NCBI RefSeq assembly: GCF_001039355.2
Contig: NW_019776068.1
Span: forward strand, 646,975-710,974
Source of the DNA: Lingula anatina
Lineage: Eukaryota; Brachiopoda; Lingulata; Lingulida; Lingulidae
Direction of reading: 5' to 3'
DNA: 64,000 nucleotides
In this document: in pieces, positions 28,706 to 38,774 of the stretch
How the letters are laid out: each line of letters begins with the position of its first letter
Position numbering within the stretch: position 1 is the first letter of the stretch
Made by a program: the position numbers and the translations under genes
The notes under the pieces: model-generated
The model's input: the letters and a program-made list of their open reading frames with translations, nothing else
Told to the model about the DNA's origin: nothing
Databases searched by the model: none

Positions 28706-29349
28706 TGAAATTATCCCAATTTGGTTCAGAGAACAGGAACTGAACAAATTGTTCTGTTTTACCCTCAGAAATCAAATTTCAGCCGTATCTATTAAAAAAA
28801 CCAACTTGATTTAAGCTTACATCAGAATCATCCCACATTTTCATTATTACATTCGAATATCAAATTAAGTATTTATACTAAGAAAAGGCCGCTAAATTAA
28901 AACAATTCACGATAGCAAAAGCCAAAACCCATCAAAATGGTACCCTCCCTATATAAGAAAATATAGGAAAAATTTAATCCAAACGAATTAGTTCCACATG
29001 CTATAGAACAAAAATCTCATGTGAATTTTTTAAAAACCAGGATTGTAAATTTATATAAATTTGAAGTATAAAATGTAGGTTGTTGGAAACTATTTTAGAT
29101 ATTTTATGTCAGTGCGCTAAAACAGCTTGGAGGGGTTATTAATAAACACTGGTCATTTTACAACTATTTAAAATGTAGGTACCACAGAAAACCGTAAACC
29201 ACAAAAACATTGACATTATCTACAGATCATATTAAATTTGAAGGTCCTCAAACGCTAAAAATAACTTATTTCCCATTATGGTTACTACTATCCTTATCAT
29301 AATAATTACATAACAAAGTGACAAATAAAACGCCAAATTACAAAAGTTT
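28706..29349. other. No gene seen
   Basis: AT-rich. Its right end probably lies just downstream of the 3' end of the minus-strand transcript whose last coding exon is at 29413-29466. Confidence 0.4.
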
Positions 29350-29355
29350 TTTATT
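29350..29355 (-). terminator. Candidate poly(A) signal AATAAA
   Basis: AATAAA on the minus strand, 58 bases past the stop codon of the terminal exon at 29413-29466. Confidence 0.4.
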
Positions 29356-29412
29356 GAGTTTTCATATAATAGATGTTCGAAGGAGCGTGGGTTCCTGTGT
29401 GTAAAACAAAGG

Positions 29413-29466
29413 CTAGACTTCATAGGTTGCTTTCATGCGGATGCTGTGCAGAATCTCGTTGAGCTC
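29413..29466 (-). CDS. Probable terminal coding exon, gene not recognised
   Basis: On the minus strand a strong acceptor (tttatattttcag, AG at 29468-29467) is followed by 17 codons, ELNEILHSIRMKATYEV, and TAG at 29415-29413. The codons are GC-rich compared with the surrounding AT-rich DNA and give an amphipathic helix, both expected of a real exon. The exon begins in phase 0. A poly(A) signal follows closely. The upstream exons were not identified with certainty; 30373-30467 is one candidate but its phase does not fit directly. I do not recognise the protein from this short tail. Confidence 0.45.
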   Translation of the reverse strand, partial: ELNEILHSIRMKATYEV

Positions 29467-30372
29467 CTGAAAATATAAAATAATGTTTACAACTTTGAAC
29501 TAAACAGACAGGATCTCTACATTCTAATATTGCATGTAATATCTCAGGGCACAGGGCACATATAAATGATCACAAATGGAATGGCGTGCACGTTTATTAA
29601 CTAGTCTGATGTTCAGGTTCAGCTAGCGCAAAACCAAAATTATGATCTGGAATAAGTTAATAGTATAACTAATTGAGGGCTCTCGTTAAAAAAAGTAACC
29701 TTGATAGCACAACCCTTTTCATTTGCAGGGTGGGTGAGGTTATTGTTACGACCGTTTATATATTCCTTTTGATATTAAAAGTTATAACACGTGTTGTAGT
29801 ATATGTTGACGCATCTCAGAGAAAGAGATCATTTACAAATTCTCTTCGAAAATTATAACAAATATATTGCACATATATAATAAGTTTTCATACAGTGAAC
29901 CGTGTAATGGATGGACAACACACGGCACAATGGAGACAACAGGCTGTGTAAAATATGTATCTGTCAATCATTGTGCAATGAGCACTCGAAATCCTTGGAT
30001 CAGAAGCTCAGAACGGTGACAAGCATCATCCAATTAATTAGTTTGGCTGGTAATACTTACGTTTAAACACGCACGACATTTTAAATTAGGACAAAAAATT
30101 CAAAATTAATTGTCAAGGCCGGGGCACACAAAATGTTCAAAAAGAGGGTTACAAAGTGCAGAGGATTTCAAGCAAACTTGGGTTATCATCAAAAGTCAGA
30201 TAAATGCGCCGTTTATCCTGAACATTTGGAGACCCAGTGCACTGTAAGCAATAATTTCTACCATTCCGAGTGACATACAAGTAAAAATGGAAATATAGTA
30301 AAAGGATTCATGTCATAAATATTTGTCGTAAGTATTTTTTTCATGAAGAAATAGTGATACTCACAAACATAC
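29467..30372. other. Presumed intron, no exon recognised
   Basis: Lies upstream (minus strand) of the terminal exon at 29413-29466. AT-rich, with no other splice-bounded coding segment found. Confidence 0.3.
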
Positions 30373-30467
30373 ATTTGCTTCCACGCCTTATAAAAGCTCG
30401 ACCTTCTGGCTGCACCACACATACCGTTGCGTCTACACCCGACTCTGCCTAACTGCCAAGTGAGCAT
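30373..30467 (-). CDS. Possible first coding exon
   Basis: From ATG at 30467 the minus strand reads MLTWQLGRVGCRRNG, then MCGAARRSSFYKAWKQ, to a donor AAAT|GTATGT at 30373/30372. The Arg/Lys-rich, acid-free start could be a mitochondrial presequence. The exon ends in phase 2 and cannot join the phase-0 exon at 29466 directly, so a further exon must lie between, or the call is wrong. Confidence 0.22.
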
Positions 30468-30886
30468 TCGGGAAGACAGCTCGCATTACGGTGAACGACT
30501 TGTTGTTATGCAAATAACAACAGGTATACCTCATTTTAGGTGAGAGGTTGTTACTGAGGCTGTTCACGAATGTTCAATCAGGGAATTATATCCGATATGT
30601 GGTGATACCTTCATATGCTTAAAGTCGTGCAAATATTCTATGTCACATATTCGATGTCACATACGTACTCTACAAGGCCAAAAGTGTCTAACTGGCCCTA
30701 CAACACATGTAGCCCAGGTGTAACAGGAATGGGAGTCCACTAGGAATCGTAGTCCGCTTCACATTACTTTGTAACCCCAATACTCCAATTAACCCTAACC
30801 TGAACTAATGTATACGGGGGGGGGGGGGGGTCCACCTGTTTTCCCTATGTGAAAATTATTCTGAAAATCAGCATTGGGTGTCTTTC

Positions 30887-30889
<3 letters not shown>

Positions 30890-30933
<44 letters not shown>
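30890..30933. repeat. (CA)n microsatellite
   Basis: Uninterrupted CA repeat. Confidence 0.95.
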
Positions 30934-30936
<3 letters not shown>

Positions 30937-31112
30937 TGATAAGGTCTACTGCCATGCTACGATACATTTTCCTCAGTTAGGGGATTGGCCTGCTGACTTA
31001 AATTAAATTTTCAGCATCAAGCCCACGTTCGCCATTCATGGAATCAGAAGTTGTTTTTAACGCGAACAAAGATGCGAAACGTCAGTGATGTATAAATCAT
31101 ATCATTTTGAAT

Positions 31113-31113
31113 T

Positions 31114-31169
<56 letters not shown>
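31113..31169. repeat. Compound (CT)n(CA)n(TA)n microsatellite
   Basis: Three adjoining dinucleotide runs. Confidence 0.95.
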
Positions 31170-31417
31170 CCCTGACCCCCCTCTAAATCCGGCACAGTAT
31201 ATACACAAGGACTCATATTAAGGTGGAATCATTTTTAATAAATGAATTAAACATAATCATAGTGGCGCCCAATCTAATATCAAAAATTTACATTCCAAGT
31301 TAATCACGGGCTCATATCCAACCAAGCTAGCTTGTTACCAATTTGCATTACAATTTACAAGGTTCTGATCACGATTATCATGCCATCTTAAATACATTGC
31401 CTCACGTTCTGATAAGT

Positions 31418-31423
31418 TTTATT
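31418..31423 (-). terminator. Candidate poly(A) signal for the cGAS-like gene
   Basis: AATAAA on the minus strand, about 200 bases past the stop codon at 31624-31626. Confidence 0.4.
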
Positions 31424-31623
31424 GAAATTTTGAAAACTAAAATTCAGCAACCCTTGCTGCATTTTATGCCATATACATGTATATGATTAAAAGCTCCCTA
31501 AAGGTGTATTGTTAAACACACAAAAAAGTTTGTAGTATTAAATTTGCGAACGATAGGCCCAAAACCTTTTTTGTTCATAAGCGGTCAAAATCTGAGTGCT
31601 GGCTCAAGGTTAGTCGAAGTCAA

Positions 31624-33891
31624 TTATGAATGGTGTAGGCTTGCATTTTCTCTTAAGAACGCCAAATTCCCGAGAACGCACATCTTGTATACAAGTCCAT
31701 TGTCAGGAAAGATGGCGACGGTCTGTCTCTGGGCTTCGATTCGACAATCTGCCAGATATGCTTGACACGCTTTGTTGATCTGGCCGAATTCCTCATACAC
31801 AGAACCCAGAAGAAAAAAGCTGCTGTTTGGTGGAGACTCTGTGGTCTCACAGTAGGTGCTTAGCTTTCCGCATGCCTCTTCTGCTTCTTTGGTGTTCCCT
31901 AGGCGCCAATGTGCGATAGCAAGTTCGCAAAGTGCGAGACATTTCGCAGAGATCACTACGACTTCAGATGCCTCAAGAACTTTCGCGTGACCATCTGGCA
32001 GGGCAACGGAATCCGACTGATAAAAAAAGACACTTTCTGCCTCATCCAGCGATTTGTCCATCAACTCAAGGACCTTTTGCATCGTCTTCACAGCATCTTG
32101 GAAACGCCCCATCTTGAACAAAACGATCCCTAGGTAGAGAAGGGAGAGAAAACGATGAAAGTTATAGCCTTCGACATCTTCGGTTACCATAAGCTGGCAC
32201 TGTTGTAACATGTTCTCAGCCATTTTGGCAGTCTTGGTCTTCTCATCTCTGTCGCCTGTATGTTCTGATTTACAAAAATAAAGCAAGCCCAATTTTCTCA
32301 AAACTGTGACGTTATCCATCTTTGTATCAAGAAACATTGTTCTCAAATTTTCCAGCGTGGATATCTTGTTGTTCAGTAATTCATTGGCTCCACCAACATA
32401 ATCTGTGACAAATTTCTGGGCAATTTTGGCTGAATCTTCCCAAATTACAACCGGCCACATTGATTTGGTTTTGATTAGATCCACCGCCATGAATTCTCTG
32501 CCCTCCAAGAAAAAGGCAGTTGATAATCGGACCAAACAATCCAACAACGCAGATTCCAGTTCTTCATTTGTCATCGAGTCATGGTGAAGAATAGACTGGT
32601 AAATCCAATCGAACCCGAACGTCAAAGGGAGAGAATCTAGTCTATTCAAGGTGTAATATCTCCTGATGACTGGTAGAATCTGGCAGCGAATGTGAACAAG
32701 CTTTCTCAGTGCGTCCCTGACGAAGTCCCTGCCAACGTGGCTCAGCATATTGTTATCCGGAATGAAATAATTTGGCAAGTTGTGCTTAGACAGAAATGTG
32801 ATCAATGTCTCAAGAAGGTGGACGAACGCTGCTAGCAATTCGTTGCAAGTATCTTTGCACAGATGGGGAGCTCTCTCGCAGGCCCAAAACAGCGTTGTTT
32901 TCAGATAATACGTTGATAAAAATTCAACGTCAGCTAGCTCGTGCTTGCAAAGGAGCTTAAACATCATGAAGCTCTTCCGAACGCATTTGGGGAGACTCTT
33001 TGCAAGAAGTTGCTCTGCCACAGTAAACGAAAGTCGCCACTCTACTTCCTTAAACGTACTCTGAGGATGGGCAACGGGGACTACAAAGCATTCTCTTTTG
33101 CAAATCTGCACAATGGTACCAACGCTTGGCCATCCATTACGCTTTCTAGTAATCCATTCAATGGCTTGTTTAGGCCAGTCAGGGCAACTTATGGCGGGGA
33201 CTCGGTCCCAGCTGCTTTCGGTAAGGATCTGCCCTGTTGTACGCCTAGCCTCGGCTGTGGTAAAGGCAGGACCGTGCAGGATGCCTTCTTCATTGCGTTC
33301 CCCAATAGTGTCCACGATGTAATCTTTCACTATGCTGCCGGACTGCAAAAAGTACACTGGTTCGCCTTCGCTTGTGCGCACCTTTGCCAAACGTACGACG
33401 TCAGTATGCCTCATGACGCTTTTCAAGTTTGAATATCTTTCTTCATATTCCAGTCTCACATAACCGGGGAATGTTTCCGTGGTATTAAAAAAGAAAGTGC
33501 CGGACTGGTCTCGAGTGGGGTAATCAGTAACCGTGAAATTCCCTATGATGAACAAAGTATCTACATCAGAGGAGTCGATTTTAAAAGTGCCTGCTTTGTA
33601 AGCGTGGGGAAGGCTGAGACCCTCAGCCGTGCTACCACTGATCAGCGTGCGCTGTGTGTCTCCCAGATTTAGACGCTTTTCGAGTCTTTCTTGAACGTCA
33701 GACCCGAAAACGCCCTTTGCCTTGAAACGGCCAAAGTTTGCGTCGGTCATAAAACTGTTGAAAGCCTCGCATTTTGTCATGTTAGTTTCGAGAGTTTCCA
33801 TCCATGTGTCGTTAATGGTATTGTCTATAAGAAATGTTATGATGCGCTTATTCACACCAGATAGGACATCAATTGATCCCTCACTCTGCAT
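31624..33891 (-). CDS. Mab-21/cGAS-like nucleotidyltransferase with C-terminal TPR-like repeats (cGLR candidate)
   Basis: Intact 755-codon frame. Residues 1-80 are a helical N-terminus. The nucleotidyltransferase core has the G86-S87 loop (LISGSTAEGLS) and the metal-binding pair D109-V-D111 (DSSDVDTLFI), as in cGAS and cGAS-like receptors. HGPAF (206-210), CPDWP (236-240), EWITRKRNGWPS (245-256), VVPVAHPQS (270-278) and EWRLSFTVAEQLL (284-296) are family signatures, running into the helical Mab-21 C-terminal lobe (to about 425). TPR-like helix pairs lie at about 581-612, 653-680 and 691-720 (LGIVLFKMGRFQDAV; AIAHWRLGNTKEAE). The family makes cyclic dinucleotides or related products after ligand binding and signals through STING in animals; activity here is inferred. 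I could not place the third acidic metal ligand and see no cGAS-type H-C-C-C zinc thumb. No signal peptide or membrane segment. The coding part has no introns. An acceptor-like site sits five bases before ATG. Confidence 0.9.
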   Translation of the reverse strand: MQSEGSIDVLSGVNKRIITFLIDNTINDTWMETLETNMTKCEAFNSFMTDANFGRFKAKGVFGSDVQERLEKRLNLGDTQRTLISGSTAEGLSLPHAYKAGTFKIDSSDVDTLFIIGNFTVTDYPTRDQSGTFFFNTTETFPGYVRLEYEERYSNLKSVMRHTDVVRLAKVRTSEGEPVYFLQSGSIVKDYIVDTIGERNEEGILHGPAFTTAEARRTTGQILTESSWDRVPAISCPDWPKQAIEWITRKRNGWPSVGTIVQICKRECFVVPVAHPQSTFKEVEWRLSFTVAEQLLAKSLPKCVRKSFMMFKLLCKHELADVEFLSTYYLKTTLFWACERAPHLCKDTCNELLAAFVHLLETLITFLSKHNLPNYFIPDNNMLSHVGRDFVRDALRKLVHIRCQILPVIRRYYTLNRLDSLPLTFGFDWIYQSILHHDSMTNEELESALLDCLVRLSTAFFLEGREFMAVDLIKTKSMWPVVIWEDSAKIAQKFVTDYVGGANELLNNKISTLENLRTMFLDTKMDNVTVLRKLGLLYFCKSEHTGDRDEKTKTAKMAENMLQQCQLMVTEDVEGYNFHRFLSLLYLGIVLFKMGRFQDAVKTMQKVLELMDKSLDEAESVFFYQSDSVALPDGHAKVLEASEVVVISAKCLALCELAIAHWRLGNTKEAEEACGKLSTYCETTESPPNSSFFLLGSVYEEFGQINKACQAYLADCRIEAQRQTVAIFPDNGLVYKMCVLGNLAFLRENASLHHS

Positions 33892-33894
33892 TTT

Positions 33895-33913
33895 CTGAAT
33901 TGAAAAATAGAGG
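33895..33913 (-). promoter_or_regulatory. Candidate 3' splice site of a 5'-UTR intron
   Basis: Minus strand reads cctctatttttcaattcag, then AAA and the ATG of the cGAS-like gene. The pyrimidine tract and CAG fit an acceptor, implying a non-coding first exon further up (above 33913), not identified. Confidence 0.45.
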
Positions 33914-34160
33914 CATTAAGTACAAGTCTAATAGCAATTTCAACCATTCATTTTTTTATTCCATTGATTTATCAATTTTTTTATTATTCCTTTCAATCAA
34001 CACGTTTGATCTGTTATAAACCTTACGTACATGTACAAGTGCAATCGCTCAGTAAGTATGCAGAACACAGCCTCTCAACCTTCACCACGAGGACGCATAC
34101 ATAAACATACACTTATGATCTAGCTCACACAGGGTACATACATAATCAGTCAAATTGAAA

Positions 34161-34161
34161 G

Positions 34162-34191
<30 letters not shown>
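34161..34191. repeat. (TAA)n microsatellite
   Basis: About ten trinucleotide units. Confidence 0.9.
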
Positions 34192-34192
<1 letters not shown>

Positions 34193-34841
34193 AGGTCTAA
34201 TCTTCTCTCGGGAAAGTCCCTTTTTCTCTCAAACGAGGCTTTATGTTAGTCATCGTTAAGCTTTACTTATCATATGATAATAGCATGAAGTCTTTAGAAA
34301 TCAATCAGCCGTACTTAATGTCTAAATCATGCCAGTTGTTTACCACTTAAATAAGACCCTGCGTGTGTAGTGCCAGATATTTTAAAGAGCATACAAATTT
34401 CAAAGTCATTGTCAAGTACAAGGAGTGACATATACCACGATATCCTCAAGGAACAAAAACATATGTTACTTATTACATATAGTTACACTTTTGCAACCGT
34501 CTATTCGAATTAATGCCCTTAGACCAGGAAACTCACCACTGCCGTTTATGGTAAAGCGTGTATTTTCCCCGGGGTACTTTTTGTTCTTACTGTCTTCACC
34601 GCTATGTGTACAGCTTTAACTCCAATAGAATTGGAAATCCCCTTTTCCAGACGGTCACGTGATGCAGAGCAAACATCTGCTGGTCGATTTCCTTAGCTGA
34701 GAAGCTTACAGTGCTCTGTAAGCAATGATATAAGAAATCAGTATATTGGACTAAAACAGATATTTTCTACTTATACGATGCTGAAAGAACACTGCAACGA
34801 TAAACCTGGTGCTTAGGTAGGGGGTGCCTGGTATGTGTACA

Positions 34842-34890
34842 GGGGCGGATCCAGGATTATTTGAAGGGCGACCTTACCCCCCCCCCCCCC
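34842..34890 (+). repeat. GGCGGATCCAGGATT repeat, short copy
   Basis: Shares GGGGCGGATCCAGGATTA, 'gaccttac' and the C-run with 27069-27185, then diverges. Confidence 0.65.
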
Positions 34891-35458
34891 AACTTCACAG
34901 AAACCATGAAAGTGTTGTACATCTTTAAATGTTTTTTTTACATATGAGGCTGTGAGCTAACACCGAACATAGCCAAGACTGTCCGGCATAAGGTGATAAT
35001 TAAATTCTCACACCGATTTATCGTCACGTTGTATAGCCTTGAGTAGGCTACCATAATTTGATTTTTTTTTTATGCAAGAAAAAATCGAATATTTATGGAG
35101 TGAGATACTTGGGACTTCACGAAGAAATCGCAACAATATTTCAAAAATGCCCTAGTGACAGAAAGTTAGGCTAACGACATGAGTGTCACCTCTATCTGAA
35201 GTGTCCAATAAGCTGAATCCGCGATGAATGCGACACAACGGACACCGAAGTGCAAAAATTGACTTGATTATATTTTTGATCGATTAGAACATGCTGTTAC
35301 TATGATTAAGTTGTAACACAGCTGATGGAATTCTTGAAACATTGAAAGACTAATTAAATTGAAATTTTATAAATAACTTACTTGCCGATTTGATTTCATA
35401 TGTTATTATGTGTAATCAAAGTAGGCCTAGCCTATTTGATTAAAGCAAAACTACTACA

Positions 35459-35765
35459 GTGTGATACAGAACCAAGGAGTCAGTCTTTCGGCCGGCCACC
35501 ACTCGCCTTGTCAAATAAAGAAATTTTTGATATTCGACAACGGGCCAGTTCCCCAGGCAACTTTTGCGTTCAGTTAATGGGAAGATTGTTTACGATTGAT
35601 GAACGAATACAAAAGGACAGAAATGTTGCGGGTGTAGATGGGAGAGATCCTATATGCAAATATAGACTGAATTAAATTAAAGATATGGCCTACAAAATGT
35701 TTATTACTCAAACAACTGACAAGTCTTTTTGGAAAAAAATGCATTTCATCCATGAACAAAGCTAA
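35459..35765 (+). pseudogene. BEN-domain-like exon with an in-frame stop
   Basis: After an acceptor-like 'aaactactacag' the frame reads CDTEPRSQSFG, then the BEN-like core ASSPGNFCVQLMGRLFTIDE and RIQKDRNVAGVDGRDPI, then CKYRLN and TAA (35673-35675). The same frame resumes as IKDMAYKMF, TTDKSFWKKMHFIHE and ends at TAA 35763-35765, matching the expected BEN order (SxGNFxxxLxxxLFTxEE, NxxGxxGKxxL, RLxxIK, then a Trp-containing last helix). BEN domains bind DNA or chromatin proteins and occur in transcriptional repressors and in transposon-derived proteins. The internal TAA would remove the last helix, so I call it a pseudogene or exon relic. No flanking exons were found; assignment is from motif order by eye. 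Confidence 0.5.
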
Positions 35766-36258
35766 TAGAAATATAAGGACATACTATAAAAATAAATTTC
35801 AATCTTGTTAATAATATGTATATAGCAAAGACGGTTTGAAGCCTAATAAATATTACATGTACTAGTACGAGTTGTGTTTTATTTGATGTTTTATAAATTC
35901 ATAAATACATTTATTAGGCCTAAACTCTATGTGAATTCAATCAATTCATAGCTACAATGTACACGAAAGTTGCTTTCATCACCGAATCTTTTGGTAAAGT
36001 GACTTTTAAAAATCACTGTTGGCAAGTTCTTATACTTAAAATCTCCGTATCAGAGCAGAGTGATCAAAGTAGAGTGAAGCCACCGCGCATTAAAGGTCAA
36101 TTAACGGTCAATTAACGAACACTTAATTGCGACCACGCTCAGCTTCGATCTTTATCTCAGCGAGCTAGGGTTAGGCTCTTTTGTTAGCAGAAAGTTTGTC
36201 ACGATAATTACCCGACGGGCAGGGCATGGTACTATTGTTAACAAAAACCAAACAGCGT

Positions 36259-36326
36259 ATGGATGACAATGTTATTTCCATAGTTACCGAGCCAGGCCGT
36301 CCGTACAACCCGCAGCGACCCGGAGG
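36259..36326 (+). CDS. Candidate first coding exon of an unrecognised plus-strand gene
   Basis: ATG at 36259 opens MDDNVISIVTEPGRPYNPQR followed by PG and a strong donor, GAGG|GTAAGTAAGG (GT at 36327). The surrounding 200 bases are less AT-rich than average, consistent with a promoter-proximal region. It ends in phase 2. The next segment (36554) can be read on only with an acceptor choice that keeps EDQEGLNEAD in frame, so the exact junction is uncertain. No domain recognised. Confidence 0.35.
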
Positions 36327-36553
36327 GTAAGTAAGGGGAATTTCCGGCGGCACTGTTTAACACATTTCTACAGAAAAAACCGAGACGTTACTTTCCAAAC
36401 CATGAAAAACATTTCATTTTTAAAAAAGGAAGAGATTTTTTGTTTTCTCTCTCTCTCTCTCTCTTTTTTGTTTTTGTGTGTGAGGGTGGGGGTGGGAGGG
36501 GGTCAGGGCATTCGAGGGAATCTCCCTCTGCTGGCAATTGTCAATATTGACAG

Positions 36554-36807
36554 GTATGGAAAGAGAAGATCAAGAAGGTTTAAACGAAGCTGATTCAAAA
36601 CCGAATTCGATTCTCATGGAGAAAATGGTTAAGGCAAGTGTGAGATTTACAAGTGTAGACTTGGTTTCAGGGTTTTGGTTGAAAATGCAGTGACCGAATT
36701 TTGACCAATCGGAGAAGAGGACACTTTATCAATCAGACGACAACGTATTGTCTGATGATAACGATGCTGCAACTTTGGACTCTATCTTGGAAGACATTGA
36801 CATTCAG
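36554..36807 (+). CDS. Candidate acidic coding exon(s) of the same plus-strand gene
   Basis: Follows the acceptor 'caatattgacag'. From ATG 36556 it reads MEREDQEGLNEADSKPNSIL, MEKMVK. The same frame meets a TGA at 36691-36693 and then continues RTLYQSDDNVLSDDNDAATL, DSILEDIDIQ to a donor CAG|GTATTG (GT at 36808). The text either side is clearly coding-like and acidic. A consensus GC donor, AAG|GCAAGT at 36634, would let a small in-phase intron (to an AG near 36714-36717) remove the TGA. Alternatively the TGA is genuine and the gene is broken. Ends in phase 0. Product unknown. Confidence 0.4.
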
Positions 36808-37298
36808 GTATTGAATTATTTAATAAAAATCAGTTATGGACTTTTGCCTTCGGTCAATGTACATGTATAGTTTTGCAGACCTCAGAAAAGTGATGATCTT
36901 GGCTTTTCTGAGGTTTTCAGAAGTAGAATATTTAATTTTTACTCATAGTACAATGTAACATGATTATCAAATTTTACTATACTTGGATCTAGTGATATCT
37001 TAGTATATCACTAAGGACAGTACGTTTCAATAATTAGGGAAATTAAGTTGGACATGGCATAAGTCTGAAACCAAACATTTCGGTCCACACATGATTTATT
37101 TTTACTTAATGTAGGCCTGCCTCCTCCTCCCCCCAATATATGTTTATAAAAGCGGGTAGAAATTCGAAACTAGTACTGTTTATGCGAAAACGAACAACTT
37201 CGCACCACCCCAAAGGTTTGCAGTCGTGCTATAGACGCAGTAGGCCTACATGTCATGCTGACAAGGCGGCGAAAATCTCACTGTGACAACGTGAAAGC

Positions 37299-37354
37299 TG
37301 TTTTAGCAAATAATATTGGTGATATTACTATTATTATTATTATTTGCTAAAACA
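37299..37354. repeat. Perfect 16-bp inverted repeat (hairpin)
   Basis: tgttttagcaaataat (37299-37314) and its exact reverse complement (37339-37354) enclose a 24-base loop of (ATT)n. It lies in a presumed intron. It could be a cruciform or fold-back remnant; the stem is too short and AT-rich for a typical microRNA. Confidence 0.8.
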
Positions 37355-37587
37355 TCTTCCAAAGATATTTTACAATGACAATAAGTTTATTGAACACTAA
37401 GTGTCATCATTACATTACAATTATTTCAATGTCATTTACGGGATAATAATAATGTACCAGTTTACAAATGTTCAAAACGTACGTTAACGCCATTGCATGT
37501 AGATGAGAAAGCAGACCGCAATATGCAGTCACACCTAACACACTGCGTTGTGCCGCATGTCAAAGACTTCTGTACGTCCTTCTGCAG

Positions 37588-37641
37588 GAAAATGTGTTTG
37601 CCCAGGAGACAGTAGAAGACTTTGATTTATTGTGGTTGTAG
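37588..37641 (+). CDS. Candidate exon, possibly terminal
   Basis: An excellent acceptor, 'cgtccttctgcag', is followed in phase 0 by ENVFAQETVEDFDLLWL and TAG at 37639-37641. The phase matches the phase-0 end at 36807, and the acidic composition continues. It could be the last coding exon, or end earlier at a weak donor (ACA|GTAGAA). No poly(A) signal close by was noted. Confidence 0.35.
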   Translation, partial: ENVFAQETVEDFDLLWL

Positions 37642-38774
37642 GTTTTGCAAGCTAATGATATTGTTGGCATTTGAAATGTACTTTTACCTCAGACCAGCTT
37701 GTTTTATCCTTTCACGGTAATAGCGCAAATTAATGATGGGAAATATTACTAAACGGCCTAAATGTAAATGCCCATAACAAATTAAATTAGTACTAGTGTT
37801 GTAAAGGTTAAACATTTCGAGCTTTTATTTATTTATTTTTCGTTTTTCCGCTCATTGGATTGTTAAAAATCCCATGTAAACCTGTGAATGGAAAATCATG
37901 AGTGGTAAAATGCAACTGTACACCTTCGTTTACTTGATCTATATCAAATATAGAATGTATTGTCATGAGGTTTAGTGGCATACATACTGGGACCGGTATG
38001 GTAAAGAAAGCTTTGATATGTCTTAATATTGTCTCGAATACAGTGTCTTGTTACAGGGTTTGTATGTAACCTCTCATTACTTGTCACATTATATTCCATC
38101 TCTGCCTATTCAAGCATTGTGGCTTATGTCATAATAAGAATGATGATAGCCAAGGGTGATAAGGTGAAAAGAGGGTCTTACCATACAACATTGCTTTGCA
38201 TATAGTACATGTACTAGTAGTTATCTGGGCTTTAACCTGCAGGTTTAACAGACTTCAGCAGTGCTTTAATTGTGTCCGTAGGAATATTTGTTAGGATTCC
38301 TCTGAGGTTTGCAGATGTACTAGTAGTACTTTTAAGATTTTTTTTCTTGTTTTGGGAGGTACATGCACAGTGACCCTTTAATTAGTCCTTATAAATATAA
38401 AAAAAATTAAGTATATTTTGCATGTGAGTATTATCAACTTTGTAAGACAGGTGTAAAGACAAATTGCCTTAACAGACACAACTCATTAAGTTTACTATAA
38501 TAGTCAGAAGTATTTCAATCAGACGAAGTTAAGTTTTTGATAAGTGGGTTCTCTTACTTACTGGTACACATGATTGAGTAGCAAGCACTAATATAGTTAC
38601 ACTAATTTGATTCCTTTAGATGAGATTTATTATGCTGAACCTGTAATTCATTATCAGTGAGAGCAGTATTATGTCTGTGTGAAGGTTAGAGAAATTTCAG
38701 AACCACATAGAACAACAAACTTGCAATTCATCTTCAAATAATCATTTATATATTTTTGTCTTTTTTATTGGCAG
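37642..38774. other. Presumed intron or intergenic, nothing recognised
   Basis: AT-rich without coding-like tracts. Confidence 0.35.

Larger units (their letters stand above)
30468..31417. other. Intergenic with microsatellites
   Basis: Contains a G run (30817-30832), (CA)n at 30890-30933, and (CT)n(CA)n(TA)n at 31113-31169. No gene recognised. Confidence 0.5.
33914..35446. other. No coding exon seen; upstream region of the cGAS-like gene
   Basis: Contains (TAA)n at 34161-34191 and a GGCGGATCCAGGATT repeat at 34842-34890 with a C13 run. The promoter and first exon of the cGAS-like gene should be here but could not be located. Confidence 0.4.

Noticed and set aside
31909-33432. Several plus-strand frames (up to 163 codons) over the cGAS-like gene
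   Set aside because: Antisense shadows of the real minus-strand coding sequence.
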